A DNA stretch of 64,000 nucleotides from Pseudaquabacterium pictum (lineage in GTDB: Bacteria; Pseudomonadota; Gammaproteobacteria; Burkholderiales; Burkholderiaceae_C): NCBI RefSeq assembly GCF_005403045.1, contig NZ_BJCL01000020.1, forward strand, positions 21,270 to 85,269, in the 5' to 3' direction. The translations under genes and the position numbers were made by a program. This document shows positions 28,103 to 35,787 of this stretch, piece after piece (the stretch's first letter is position 1; each line of letters opens with the position of its first letter). The notes beneath the pieces are model-generated. The model did no database searches and had not been told where the DNA came from. It saw nothing but the letters and a program-made list of their open reading frames with translations.

Positions 28103-28696
28103 TCAGGCGCCGCCGCTCACCAGCTGCTGTCGCAGCTGCGGGTCGGAGGTGCGCGGCGACAGCCAGATGCCGAAGAACAGGCGGGTGAACTCGGCATCGG
28201 CCACCTCGCCGCGCAGCGCGCCGTTGAAGTAGAACCGTGCCGACTGGCCCGGCCGCTGGATGCCGGTGATGCGGTCGCCCGGCTTGACGTTGGGGAACAG
28301 CGGCGTCATCGCCTGCGTCCAGCGCGCCGATTGTTCTGCACTGAAGGTGGCCAGCCGCTGCATCTCGCGCAGCGAGCTGCTGACGATCAGGTCGGCCTTG
28401 ATGTTGCGGGCATAGACCAGCTCCAGCGCCAGCGGCTGGCTGGCCCCGTCACCGTTGACGGCCGCGGGCGCCCACAGCCGGGCGTCGTAGATGCGCATGC
28501 CGAGGAAGCGCATCGCGCCGCTGCCGCGCAGGTGGGCGCCGGGCAGCTCGCCGGCCAGCTCGGGCGGTGCAGCCATGTCGGACCGTGCCCGCACCGCCAC
28601 GCCGGCCGACAGCAGCACGCCGCCCGTCAGCGCGGCCAGACAGGCGCGGCGGGTGGTGCCGCAGCGGGGCCGGACAGGAGCGGCAGGATGGCGCAT
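28103..28696 (-). CDS. Exported chalcone-isomerase-like protein
   Basis: Protein of 197 residues with a twin-arginine-like or Sec signal (TTRRACLAALTGGVLLSAGVAV), then a domain matching the chalcone-isomerase-like family: GAHLRGSGAMRFLGMRIYDARLW, LALELVYARNIKADLI and FPNVKPGDRITGIQRPGQSARFYFNGAL. Bacterial members are not flavonoid enzymes as far as known; some homologues of the fold bind fatty acids. The start overlaps the stop of the cfa-like gene (ATGA), showing tight coupling to lipid methylation. Confidence 0.82.
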   Translation of the reverse strand: MRHPAAPVRPRCGTTRRACLAALTGGVLLSAGVAVRARSDMAAPPELAGELPGAHLRGSGAMRFLGMRIYDARLWAPAAVNGDGASQPLALELVYARNIKADLIVSSSLREMQRLATFSAEQSARWTQAMTPLFPNVKPGDRITGIQRPGQSARFYFNGALRGEVADAEFTRLFFGIWLSPRTSDPQLRQQLVSGGA

Positions 28697-29937
28697 CAGG
28701 CCCCCGGTCGGCGCAGGGTGAACTGCATCACGTCGGTGTTGCCGCTGGCGAACGCCGCTTCGCAGTAGGCCAGGTAGAACTCCCAGGTGCGCATGAAGCG
28801 GGTGTCGAAGCCCAGGCCGCGCACCTGCGTGTCCTGGTGCAGGAAGTCCTGCCGCCAGCGGCGCAGCGTCTCGGCATAGTCGGTGCCGAAGCGCAGCTCG
28901 CGCTCCACCTGCAGGCCGGCCTTCGCCGCCTCGGCGCGGAAGGCACTGGGGCTGGGCAGCAGGCCGCCCGGGAAGATGTACTGCTGGATGAAATCGGTGC
29001 CGCTGACGTAGCGGTCGAACAGTGCATCGTCGATGGTGATCGACTGGATGCAGGCGCGGCCACCGGGCTTGAGCTGGTCGTGCACCGTCTTGAAGTAGCT
29101 GGCCCAGTATTCGCGGCCCACGGCCTCGAACATCTCGATCGACACGATGGCGTCGAATGGGCCGTCGCCGATGTCGCGGTAATCCTGGAAGCGCAGGGTG
29201 GCACGGTCGGCCAGGCCGGCCTGGGCCAGCCGCTGCTGGCCGAAGACGAGCTGCTCGGCCGACAGCGTGACGCCGGTGATGCGGGCGCCGAAGTCGCGCG
29301 CCGCGCATTCGGCCAGGCCACCCCAGCCGCAGCCGATCTCCAGCACCCGGCTGGCCGGCGTCACATGGCACTCGCTCAGCGCGCGGCGCATCTTGGCCTG
29401 CTGCGCGGCGGCGGTGTCCTGCGCGGTGTTGCCGTTGAACCAGGCACTGGAATACGTCATCGTGTCATCCAGCCACAGCTTGTAGAAGCTGTTGCCCAGG
29501 TCGTAGTGGGCGTGGATGTTGCGTTTGCTGCCGGCGCGGCTGTTGCGGTTGAACAGGTGGCGCATGCGGTGGATCAGGTTGCCCCACCAGGTGCCGTAGA
29601 CCACCGACTCCATGGCATCGCGGTTGGCGATGAACAGCTGCAGCAGCGCCACCAGGTCGTTGGCCGCCCAGTCGCCGGCGATGAAGCTCTCGGCGAAGCC
29701 GATGTCGCCCGAGCGCAGCGCGGCGCTGCAGATGTTCCAGTTGTGCAGACGCAGTGCGGCATGCGGCTCGTCGGCCTTGCCGCTGCCGAAGTGCAGCTGG
29801 CTGCCATCGGGCAGCTGGACATCCAGCGTGCCCACCTGCAGGCGCCGCAGCAGCGCGAACACCGCGCGGGCCGCAGCGGGTGCAGTGTGGGGCAGGGCCA
29901 ACGAGCCGGTGTCGACGGTGGTGGAGGCAGAGCGCAT
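28696..29937 (-). CDS. Cyclopropane-fatty-acyl-phospholipid-synthase-family methyltransferase
   Basis: SAM-dependent enzyme of 413 residues that would transfer a methyl group to a double bond of a phospholipid acyl chain. It has the Cfa N-terminal region (GDIGFAESFIAGDW), AHYDLGNSFYKLWLDDTMTYSSAWF, the SAM-binding EIGCGWGG, GVTLSAEQL, and FDAIVSIEMFEAVG with the family Glu, then IQQYIFPGGLLPS. The ATG at 29937 was chosen because an upstream start at 30111 lies inside the DUF1365 gene. In Rhodobacter, Cfa homologues next to similar genes make methyl-branched precursors of furan fatty acids; cyclopropane or methylated product cannot be told from sequence. Confidence 0.9.
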   Translation of the reverse strand: MRSASTTVDTGSLALPHTAPAAARAVFALLRRLQVGTLDVQLPDGSQLHFGSGKADEPHAALRLHNWNICSAALRSGDIGFAESFIAGDWAANDLVALLQLFIANRDAMESVVYGTWWGNLIHRMRHLFNRNSRAGSKRNIHAHYDLGNSFYKLWLDDTMTYSSAWFNGNTAQDTAAAQQAKMRRALSECHVTPASRVLEIGCGWGGLAECAARDFGARITGVTLSAEQLVFGQQRLAQAGLADRATLRFQDYRDIGDGPFDAIVSIEMFEAVGREYWASYFKTVHDQLKPGGRACIQSITIDDALFDRYVSGTDFIQQYIFPGGLLPSPSAFRAEAAKAGLQVERELRFGTDYAETLRRWRQDFLHQDTQVRGLGFDTRFMRTWEFYLAYCEAAFASGNTDVMQFTLRRPGA

Positions 29938-29975
29938 CGTGGAGATCCTGGGTCCGGTGCGGTGAACGGGAGGGG

Positions 29976-30773
29976 TCAGCGGGTGGGCAGGGCGGGCGCC
30001 ACGGCGGCGCCTGGTGCCTTGCCGAAGAACGGCACCCGCTTGAGCAGCAGACGCAGGGCCTGCCAGTGGATGCGGGCGATCACGCCCAGCGTGAGCAGCG
30101 GCATGCGCCACAGCGCGTGGTGCAGGCGCTGCGGCGTCAGCGCGGCCAGCTCGCCGCTGACGCTGGTCAGCAACAGCGGGCCTTGGGCGTCGTCATGCAC
30201 GATGCGGGCCACGGTGCGGCCGGCGCCGTCGTTGCCGGTGGTGGTGCGCATGAAGCGGAAGCGGTAGCCGCCCTCGATCTGGCAGAACGGCGACACATGG
30301 AACTGCTTGACGGCCGGCAGCTCCTGGCCCCAGGCCAGCTGCGGGTCGGTCAGCAGATAGCAATGGCGGCCGCCGAAGGTGTTGTTGACCTCGGCGACGA
30401 TGGCCGCCAAGCTGCCGTCGGCCCGGTGGCAGTACCAGAAGCTGACCGGCTTGAAGGCCACGCCCAACATGCGCGGGTAGGTGTGCAGCCACACCTCGCC
30501 GGTGGCGTCGGCGATGCCTTCGGCCTGCAGGCGCTCGTCCAGCCAGGCCAGGCAGTCGGCGCGGCCATCGCCATGGTCGGCATCGTGGAAGCTGACCCAG
30601 CCGCCGCGGTTGCGCCGCAGGCTGGGGTTGGGCTGCTGGCGCAGCTGGCGCATCGGCAGCAGCAGGAACCAGGTCGGGTAGTCGAAGCCATGGCCCACCG
30701 GGCGCAGCCGCTGGTGGCGCACCCGGCCAATGCCCAGCTGGGCCTGTGGCGCGGTGGCGGTGCGGGCGTCCAT
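29976..30773 (-). CDS. DUF1365-family protein
   Basis: Protein of 265 residues of a family almost always encoded next to Cfa-like enzymes and an FAD amine-oxidase-like protein. Typical segments are VRHQRLRPVGHGFDYPTWF at the N-terminus, LHTYPRMLGVAFKPVSFWYC and VKQFHVSPFCQIEGGYRF. No catalytic residues are established. I use the ATG at 30773; a GTG at 30782 would add three residues. It follows the FAD gene by 17 bases. Confidence 0.88.
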   Translation of the reverse strand: MDARTATAPQAQLGIGRVRHQRLRPVGHGFDYPTWFLLLPMRQLRQQPNPSLRRNRGGWVSFHDADHGDGRADCLAWLDERLQAEGIADATGEVWLHTYPRMLGVAFKPVSFWYCHRADGSLAAIVAEVNNTFGGRHCYLLTDPQLAWGQELPAVKQFHVSPFCQIEGGYRFRFMRTTTGNDGAGRTVARIVHDDAQGPLLLTSVSGELAALTPQRLHHALWRMPLLTLGVIARIHWQALRLLLKRVPFFGKAPGAAVAPALPTR

Positions 30774-30790
30774 GGCTGTCACTGACGGCG

Positions 30791-32137
30791 TCAGGCGGCG
30801 GCGCGCACCGGCGTGCCAGTGATCTCGGCGGCCCAGCGGGCGCGCAGGCCCTCGGCCACGGCCATGCCGGACATCAGGCCGTCCTCATGGAAGCCGTAGC
30901 GCGTCCAGGCGCCGGCAAACCACACATGCGACTGGCCCTGCAGCAGCGGCACGCGGACCTGCGCGGCGATGGCGGCCAGGTCGAACACCGGGTGGGCGTA
31001 GTCGTATTCGCCCAGCACGGTGGCAGGCGCCGGGTCGCGCACCGGATTCAGCGACACCACCACCGGCTGCTGCCAGGGCAGCGGCTGCAGGCGGTTGATC
31101 AGGTAGTGCAGGCACACGGCCGATTGCTCCTGCGCATGCTGCGGCGCGCGCAGGTAGTTCCAGGCCGCCCAGGCCTTGGGCCGCTCGGGCAGCACGCTGG
31201 CGTCGGTGTGCAGCACCGCGCGGTTGCGGTGGTAGCCGATGGCGCCCAGCACGGCGCGCTCGTCGGCGCTGGCATGGTTGCCCAGCAGGGCCAGGCTCTG
31301 GTCGCTGTGGCCGGCCAGCACCACCTCGTCGAAGCGCTCGCTGCCGTGGTCGGTGTCGATCCACACGCCGGCATGGCCGCTGTCGGGCGGCAGGCGGCGC
31401 ACCGCGCGCACCGGAACGCCAGCGCGGGCATCGGGAATGCGCTGCAGCATGCGCTGCACATAGTGCTTCGAGCCGCCACGCACCGTGTACCACTGCGGCC
31501 GGTCGGTCACCCGGATCAGGCCGTGGTTGTGGCAGAAACGGATCATTGTGGCCACCGGGAAGCGCAGCATCTGGTCGGTGGGGCAGCTCCAGATGCAGCC
31601 CAGCATCGGCAGCAGGTACCAGTCGCGGAAGGCGTTGGAGAAGCCGCGCTCGGTGAGGAACTCGCCGATCGGCTGCTGCAGCGCGGCCTCCTGCTGGGCT
31701 TCGGCGATCTGCGTGGTCACGCGGTTGAAGCGCAGCAGATCCCGCAGCATGCCCAGGAAGCGTGGGTTCACCAGGTTGCGGCGCTGGGCGAACACGGTGT
31801 CCAGGTTGCAGCCGCTCCACTCCAGCGCGTTGCGGCCGTCCGGGCCGGGCACCTGCACCGAGAACGACATCTCCGACGGTGCGGTGTCCACGCCCAGGTC
31901 GGCAAACAGCTTGCGCAGATGCGGATAGGTGGCGTGGTTGAAGACCAGGAAGCCGGTGTCGACACCGTGGGTGGTGTCGTCGATCGTCACATCCACCGTG
32001 TGGGCATGGCCGCCAAAGCGCGGGTCAGCTTCGAACAGCGTGACCTGGGCGTGGTCGGCCAGGTGCCAGGCGGCGGCCAGGCCGGAGATGCCGGCGCCGA
32101 CGACGGCGACGCGCCGCGTGGGGCGGGTGCCGGTCAT
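30791..32137 (-). CDS. FAD-dependent amine-oxidase-like oxidoreductase
   Basis: Flavoprotein of 448 residues and first gene of the minus-strand cluster. It has the dinucleotide-binding VAVVGAGISGLAAAW at 9-23, FEADPRFGGHAHT, and a C-terminal flavin motif WFAGAWTRYGFHEDGLMSGMAVAEGL. It belongs to the amine oxidase/protoporphyrinogen-oxidase-like superfamily and resembles the NAD/FAD-binding proteins beside DUF1365 and cfa genes. In Rhodobacter an oxidase-like protein of such a cluster is involved in desaturating methylated acyl chains; whether this is the counterpart is unproven. The 291-base leader upstream contains two palindromes. Confidence 0.87.
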   Translation of the reverse strand: MTGTRPTRRVAVVGAGISGLAAAWHLADHAQVTLFEADPRFGGHAHTVDVTIDDTTHGVDTGFLVFNHATYPHLRKLFADLGVDTAPSEMSFSVQVPGPDGRNALEWSGCNLDTVFAQRRNLVNPRFLGMLRDLLRFNRVTTQIAEAQQEAALQQPIGEFLTERGFSNAFRDWYLLPMLGCIWSCPTDQMLRFPVATMIRFCHNHGLIRVTDRPQWYTVRGGSKHYVQRMLQRIPDARAGVPVRAVRRLPPDSGHAGVWIDTDHGSERFDEVVLAGHSDQSLALLGNHASADERAVLGAIGYHRNRAVLHTDASVLPERPKAWAAWNYLRAPQHAQEQSAVCLHYLINRLQPLPWQQPVVVSLNPVRDPAPATVLGEYDYAHPVFDLAAIAAQVRVPLLQGQSHVWFAGAWTRYGFHEDGLMSGMAVAEGLRARWAAEITGTPVRAAA

Positions 32138-32191
32138 GCAGCACCCCGGGGGCTGGAAGAAGAAAGAGCCGTGCAGCGCCCTGAGGCCAAC

Positions 32192-32216
32192 GAGGGAGGG
32201 AGGGAGGAGGAGGAGA
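32192..32216. repeat. Purine tract of GGGA/GGA repeats in the cluster leader
   Basis: Three GGGA-type repeats followed by GGA repeats on the plus strand, that is, a C/T-rich run in the predicted mRNA about 55 bases before the FAD gene start. It has G-quadruplex potential on the template strand. Biological role unknown. Confidence 0.5.
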
Positions 32217-32233
32217 ACTGCCTCAGGATTGCT

Positions 32234-32249
32234 TGTCGGTCATCCGACA
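32234..32249. promoter_or_regulatory. Perfect palindrome TGTCGG-TCAT-CCGACA upstream of the lipid cluster
   Basis: Six-base perfect arms with a 4-base centre, about 97 bases before the ATG of the first gene of the minus-strand cluster. The position and symmetry fit a dimeric repressor or activator site. No regulator gene for it lies in the window. Confidence 0.45.
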
Positions 32250-32394
32250 GGCTGCACGGCGCGAAAACTGATGACAGGCTTATCGGCCTGCACACAGACA
32301 CATTGAGCCCAAGTCGTTGCGAAGGTTCCGCAGCGCGCGGCACCTTTGCACGCCAGCAACGATTCAGGTCGGTCATGGTCTGTTGGGTATTGAT

Positions 32395-32412
32395 TTGAAC
32401 TGATGAGTTCAA
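32395..32412. promoter_or_regulatory. Perfect palindrome TTGAACT-GATG-AGTTCAA between the peroxidase gene and the lipid cluster
   Basis: Seven-base perfect arms with a 4-base centre, in the AT-richest part of the region. It lies 17 bases past the glutathione peroxidase stop and about 260 bases before the cluster start. There is no T-tract on the minus strand, so it looks more like an operator than a terminator, though a weak terminator is possible. Confidence 0.45.
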
Positions 32413-32428
32413 GTGTGACTGCTCAGTC

Positions 32429-33016
32429 TCACTTTGTCTTCAGTAGTTTCTCCAAGTCCTTCACGAAAGCCGGGTCTTTCGGATCGACCGCCGAGGCGTG
32501 GCTGATGACCACATCGCCCTGGCGGCTGACCAGGTACTTGTGGAAGTTCCACTTCGGCGTGGCGCCGCTGCGCTGGGCCAGCGCCACGAACAGCGGGTTC
32601 ACGGTGCGGCCCGGTCCTGGCGCCACGCTGGACTTGGCGAACATCGGAAACTTGACGCCGAAGGTGTTCTCGCAGAAGTCGGCGATCTCCTTGGCGCTGC
32701 CGGGCTCCTGCTGGCCGAAGTCGTTGCTGGGAAAGCCCAGCACCACCAGGCCGCGCGGGCCGTAGGTGGCATGCAGTGCCTCCAGGCTCTTGTACTGCCC
32801 GGTGAAGCCGCAGAAGCTGGCGGTGTTGACCACCAGCAGCACCTTGCCGGCGTAGCTGCACAGATGGACCGGCTTCTCGTCCTGCAGCCGCGGTTGCGTC
32901 TGCTGCAGCATCGCCGGGCAGGCGGCGGCCGGGATGGCCGGATGGGCTGCCTGGGCATGGGCTCCCGTCGGCAGCAGCGCGGCAAGCAGCAACGGGACGA
33001 TCAAGGCATGGCGCAT
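32429..33016 (-). CDS. Exported glutathione peroxidase (Cys type)
   Basis: Periplasmic thiol peroxidase of 195 residues with a signal peptide (about 1-22, ending GAHA). The active-site motif is NTASFCGFTGQY with Cys69 in place of selenocysteine, followed by VLGFPSNDFGQQEP (Gln) and WNFHKYLV (Trp/Asn), the full catalytic set of the family. The ATG at 33016 gives the signal peptide. It precedes the lipid cluster on the same strand. Peroxidised lipids are natural substrates of this family, so a role with the cluster in membrane oxidative stress is reasonable but inferred. Confidence 0.9.
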   Translation of the reverse strand: MRHALIVPLLLAALLPTGAHAQAAHPAIPAAACPAMLQQTQPRLQDEKPVHLCSYAGKVLLVVNTASFCGFTGQYKSLEALHATYGPRGLVVLGFPSNDFGQQEPGSAKEIADFCENTFGVKFPMFAKSSVAPGPGRTVNPLFVALAQRSGATPKWNFHKYLVSRQGDVVISHASAVDPKDPAFVKDLEKLLKTK

Positions 33017-33177
33017 GGGTGGACTCGCAGGGTGCGTGGATGGGGATACGGTGGCCGGGGCCGACCGGATGCGCAGGGGGGCCGGCGGCCCCCCGCGCCC
33101 TGTGGTTGCTGGCGCCTGGCGTGGTGCGCGTTGGGGGTGGCGCCCTAGAATCATGCCCTTGCTTCGGAAAGACCCTC

Positions 33178-34050
33178 ATGCTCTACCCTGAACTCTTCAA
33201 GCAGCTGGAAGCCGTGCGCTGGAACATGGACACCGACATCGCGTGGGCCCAGTTCGACGCGAGCCTGCTGACCGAGGACCAGGCGCAGACCATCAAGATG
33301 AACGCCATCACCGAGTGGGCGGCGCTGCCGGCCACCGAGATGTTCCTGCGCGACAACCGTGACGACAGCGATTTCTCCGCCTTCATGAGCGTCTGGTTCT
33401 TCGAGGAGCAGAAGCACAGCCTGGTGCTGATGGAATACCTGCGCCGCTTCCGGCCCGACCTGGTGCCCACCGAGGCGGAACTGCACGCGGTGCGCTTCGA
33501 GTTCGACCCTGCGCCCGCGCTGGAGACGTTGATGCTGCACTTCTGCGGCGAGATCCGGCTGAACCATTGGTACCGCCGCGCCGCCGAATGGCACACCGAG
33601 CCGGTGATCAAGCAGATCTACGAGACGCTGGCCAAGGACGAGGCCCGCCACGGCGGCGCCTACCTGCGCTACATGAAGCGTGCGCTGACCAAGTTCGGCG
33701 ACGAGGCCCGCAGCGCCTTTGCCAAGGTGGGCGTGCTGATGGCCAGCGCCCGTCGCACCGCGCAGGCGCTGCACCCCACCAACCTGCATGTCAACGAGAA
33801 GCTGTTCCCGCGTGACACCATCCAGAGCCGCCTGCCCGATCCGGCCTGGCTGGAGCACTGGCTGGACAAGCAGATCCAGTTCGACACCGTGTGGGAGAAC
33901 AAGGTGGTCGAGCGCATCCTGCACAACATGAGCCTGCTGATGGAGCGCAGCTTCGCCAGCGTGCAGGAGCTCAACCGCTTCCGCAAGGAAGTGACCACCC
34001 GGCTGGCCGCCTCGGCCGCCCACAACCAGCGCGGCATCCAGCCGGCCTGA
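33178..34050 (+). CDS. Ferritin-like di-iron protein (acyl-ACP-desaturase-like)
   Basis: Predicted soluble four-helix di-iron protein of 290 residues. The iron ligands are recognisable as ATEMFL (Glu54), EEQKH (Glu77, His80), CGEIRLNHWY (Glu124) and DEARH (Glu155, His158). The EEQKH and DEARH pair closely resembles the EENRH and DEKRH pair of soluble acyl-ACP desaturases, so O2-dependent fatty-acid desaturation is the leading hypothesis; a ferritin-like N-oxygenase is the alternative. The ATG at 33178 starts MLYPELFKQLEAVRW. It is divergent from the peroxidase and lipid cluster and ends at a strong terminator. Confidence 0.78.
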   Translation: MLYPELFKQLEAVRWNMDTDIAWAQFDASLLTEDQAQTIKMNAITEWAALPATEMFLRDNRDDSDFSAFMSVWFFEEQKHSLVLMEYLRRFRPDLVPTEAELHAVRFEFDPAPALETLMLHFCGEIRLNHWYRRAAEWHTEPVIKQIYETLAKDEARHGGAYLRYMKRALTKFGDEARSAFAKVGVLMASARRTAQALHPTNLHVNEKLFPRDTIQSRLPDPAWLEHWLDKQIQFDTVWENKVVERILHNMSLLMERSFASVQELNRFRKEVTTRLAASAAHNQRGIQPA

Positions 34051-34079
34051 ACCGCGGCCTTCCGCTGTGCAGGCATGAA

Positions 34080-34103
34080 AAAACCGGCCCGCGGGCCGGT
34101 TTT
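34080..34103. terminator. Bidirectional rho-independent terminator
   Basis: AAAACCGGCCC (34080-34090) and GGGCCGGTTTT (34093-34103) form an 11-bp stem with a 2-base centre, followed by T4 on the plus strand and preceded by A6 (T-run on the minus strand). It lies between the convergent di-iron protein and GST genes and can serve both. Confidence 0.85.
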
Positions 34104-34127
34104 GTGCTTCTGGCGGTCAGCGGTCGA

Positions 34128-34790
34128 TCAGCCGGCCTTGGCGGCGGCGGCCATGCGCGCGGCATCGGCCTTCTTGTCGGCATCCACCTTCTGCGCGCTG
34201 GGGCGCTGGGCGATCAGGCCGGCGTAGGCCTTCCAGTCGATGCCGGCGGCGGCCAGCAGGTCTTCGCCCAGCACCTTCTTGGTGGCCAGGGCCACCAGCG
34301 GCAGGCTGACGTAGGCGGCGCAGTCGGCCAGGCCGAAGCTGTCACCGGCCACATAGGGGCCGAACTTGGCCAGGCGCTGGAAGCCGGCGATGTTCTTCGT
34401 CAGCTGCTTGCGCACGCGGTCCTGCGTCTCCTGCGGGACCGTGCCGCCGAAGAAGGCCTGGGCATACAGCTCGCGGGCCACCAGCTCCAGGTGCAGGTCG
34501 ATGAAGGTGCACAGCTCGCGCACCTTGGCGGCGGCCAGCGGGTCGGCCGGCACCAGCGGATGCGCCGGGTAGGCCGCTTCCAGGTAGTCCACCATCACCT
34601 GGCTCTCGCACAGCGTGCCACCGTCGGTGCGCAGGAAGGGCACCTTGCCCAGTGGCGTGGCGGCCAGCACGGCGTCGTCCTTGCTGCCGGTCATCACCAG
34701 TTCCTCGTTGAACGGGATGCCTTTTTCCAGCAGGGCCAGCTTGACCTTGTTGTAGTAGTTGGAAACCGCGAAACCGCAGAGCGTGAGCAT
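34128..34790 (-). CDS. Glutathione S-transferase family protein
   Basis: Cytosolic protein of 220 residues with a thioredoxin-fold N-terminal domain (MLTLCGFAVSNYYNKVKLALLEKG, with the glutathione-contact motifs GKVPFLRTDGGTLCES) and an all-helical C-terminal domain containing the N-capping box SFGLADCAAYVSL. It probably conjugates or reduces electrophiles with glutathione. The tail is Lys/Ala-rich (VDADKKADAARMAAAAKAG). It converges on the di-iron protein gene at a shared terminator. Specific substrate unknown. Confidence 0.88.
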   Translation of the reverse strand: MLTLCGFAVSNYYNKVKLALLEKGIPFNEELVMTGSKDDAVLAATPLGKVPFLRTDGGTLCESQVMVDYLEAAYPAHPLVPADPLAAAKVRELCTFIDLHLELVARELYAQAFFGGTVPQETQDRVRKQLTKNIAGFQRLAKFGPYVAGDSFGLADCAAYVSLPLVALATKKVLGEDLLAAAGIDWKAYAGLIAQRPSAQKVDADKKADAARMAAAAKAG

Positions 34791-34823
34791 GAACCATCTC
34801 CTGTAGGGGGTGCGGGCCGCAGT

Positions 34824-35777
34824 CTAGGTGCGGCCTGTGCCTGCAGTGCTTCCCGCAGGTGACACCCGCGTCGGCGCCCGGTTCACCAGCGCGATGCCCA
34901 GCACCACGGTGGCGCAGGCCACGCCCAGGCGCAGCGTCAACGGCTCACCCAGCAGGCCCACGCCGGCCAGCAGGCCGGCCAGCGGCGTCAGCAGCGTGAA
35001 CGCGGTGACCTGGGTGGCCGGGTAGCGCCGCAGCAGCCAGAACCACAGCAGGTAGCTGACGAAGCTGACCACGGCGGTCTGGAAGCCCATCAGCGCCCAG
35101 GCCTGGGTGCTCAGCTGCCCCGGCGCCGGCCAGGCCTCGCCGACCAGCCACGAGCCGACCAGCAGCAGCGGCCCCGACACCGCCAGCTGGTAGAACAGCG
35201 CCTGCACCGGCGTGGCCGTGGCCAGCCGGCTGCCGCGCAGGCACAGGGTGTTGGCGCCCCAGAGCACGGCGGCCAGCACGCCCAGGGCGTCGCCGATCCA
35301 GCGCTGTTCCTTGCCGGGTACCGGCGTGCCGGTCAGGCTCTCGGCAAAGGCCCAGGCCACGCCGCTGAAGGCCACCGCCAGGCCCAGCAGCTGGGCGGCG
35401 CTGGGCCGTTCGCTGTGCGCCACCAGCGGCATGCCCAGCGCCACCACGAAGGGCGCCAGGTAGATGAAGACGATCATCCGCGAGGCCTCGGTGTACTGCA
35501 GGCCCCAGTAGATGCAGGCGAACTCGGCGGCGAAGGTGGCGCCGGCCAGCAGCCCGCCCGGCAGCGTGCCGTTGCGCAGGCTCAGCGAGATGCCCTGCCA
35601 GCCAGCCCAGGCCGCCACCAGCAGCGCCGCGCCCACCGAGCGCGCACCGGCCTGCAGCAGCGGTGGGATCTCGGCCAGCGTCAGCTTGGTGACGGCATGG
35701 TTCAGACCCCACAGGGCGCAGCAGCCCACCAGGGTGACGATGGCCAGGGTGTCCAGCCGGGTGCGTCGATCGTTCAT
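34824..35777 (-). CDS. EamA/DMT-family transporter
   Basis: Inner-membrane protein of 317 residues with ten predicted helices in two EamA repeats (LDTLAIVTLVGCCALWGLNH at the first, ALGVLAAVLWGANTLCLRG at the second), the usual drug/metabolite transporter layout. Such proteins export amino acids, nucleobases or drugs; no specificity can be read. The start is the ATG at 35777. It follows the rhombosortase-like gene by ten bases on the same strand, which may only reflect gene packing. Confidence 0.85.
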   Translation of the reverse strand: MNDRRTRLDTLAIVTLVGCCALWGLNHAVTKLTLAEIPPLLQAGARSVGAALLVAAWAGWQGISLSLRNGTLPGGLLAGATFAAEFACIYWGLQYTEASRMIVFIYLAPFVVALGMPLVAHSERPSAAQLLGLAVAFSGVAWAFAESLTGTPVPGKEQRWIGDALGVLAAVLWGANTLCLRGSRLATATPVQALFYQLAVSGPLLLVGSWLVGEAWPAPGQLSTQAWALMGFQTAVVSFVSYLLWFWLLRRYPATQVTAFTLLTPLAGLLAGVGLLGEPLTLRLGVACATVVLGIALVNRAPTRVSPAGSTAGTGRT

Positions 35778-35787
35778 CGGGGCGATG

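Noticed and set aside
32134..32412. Minus-strand 92-codon frame in the leader of the lipid cluster
   Set aside because: No ribosome binding site, no domain, Ser/Arg-rich composition, and it contains both the palindrome and the purine tract, so the region looks regulatory.
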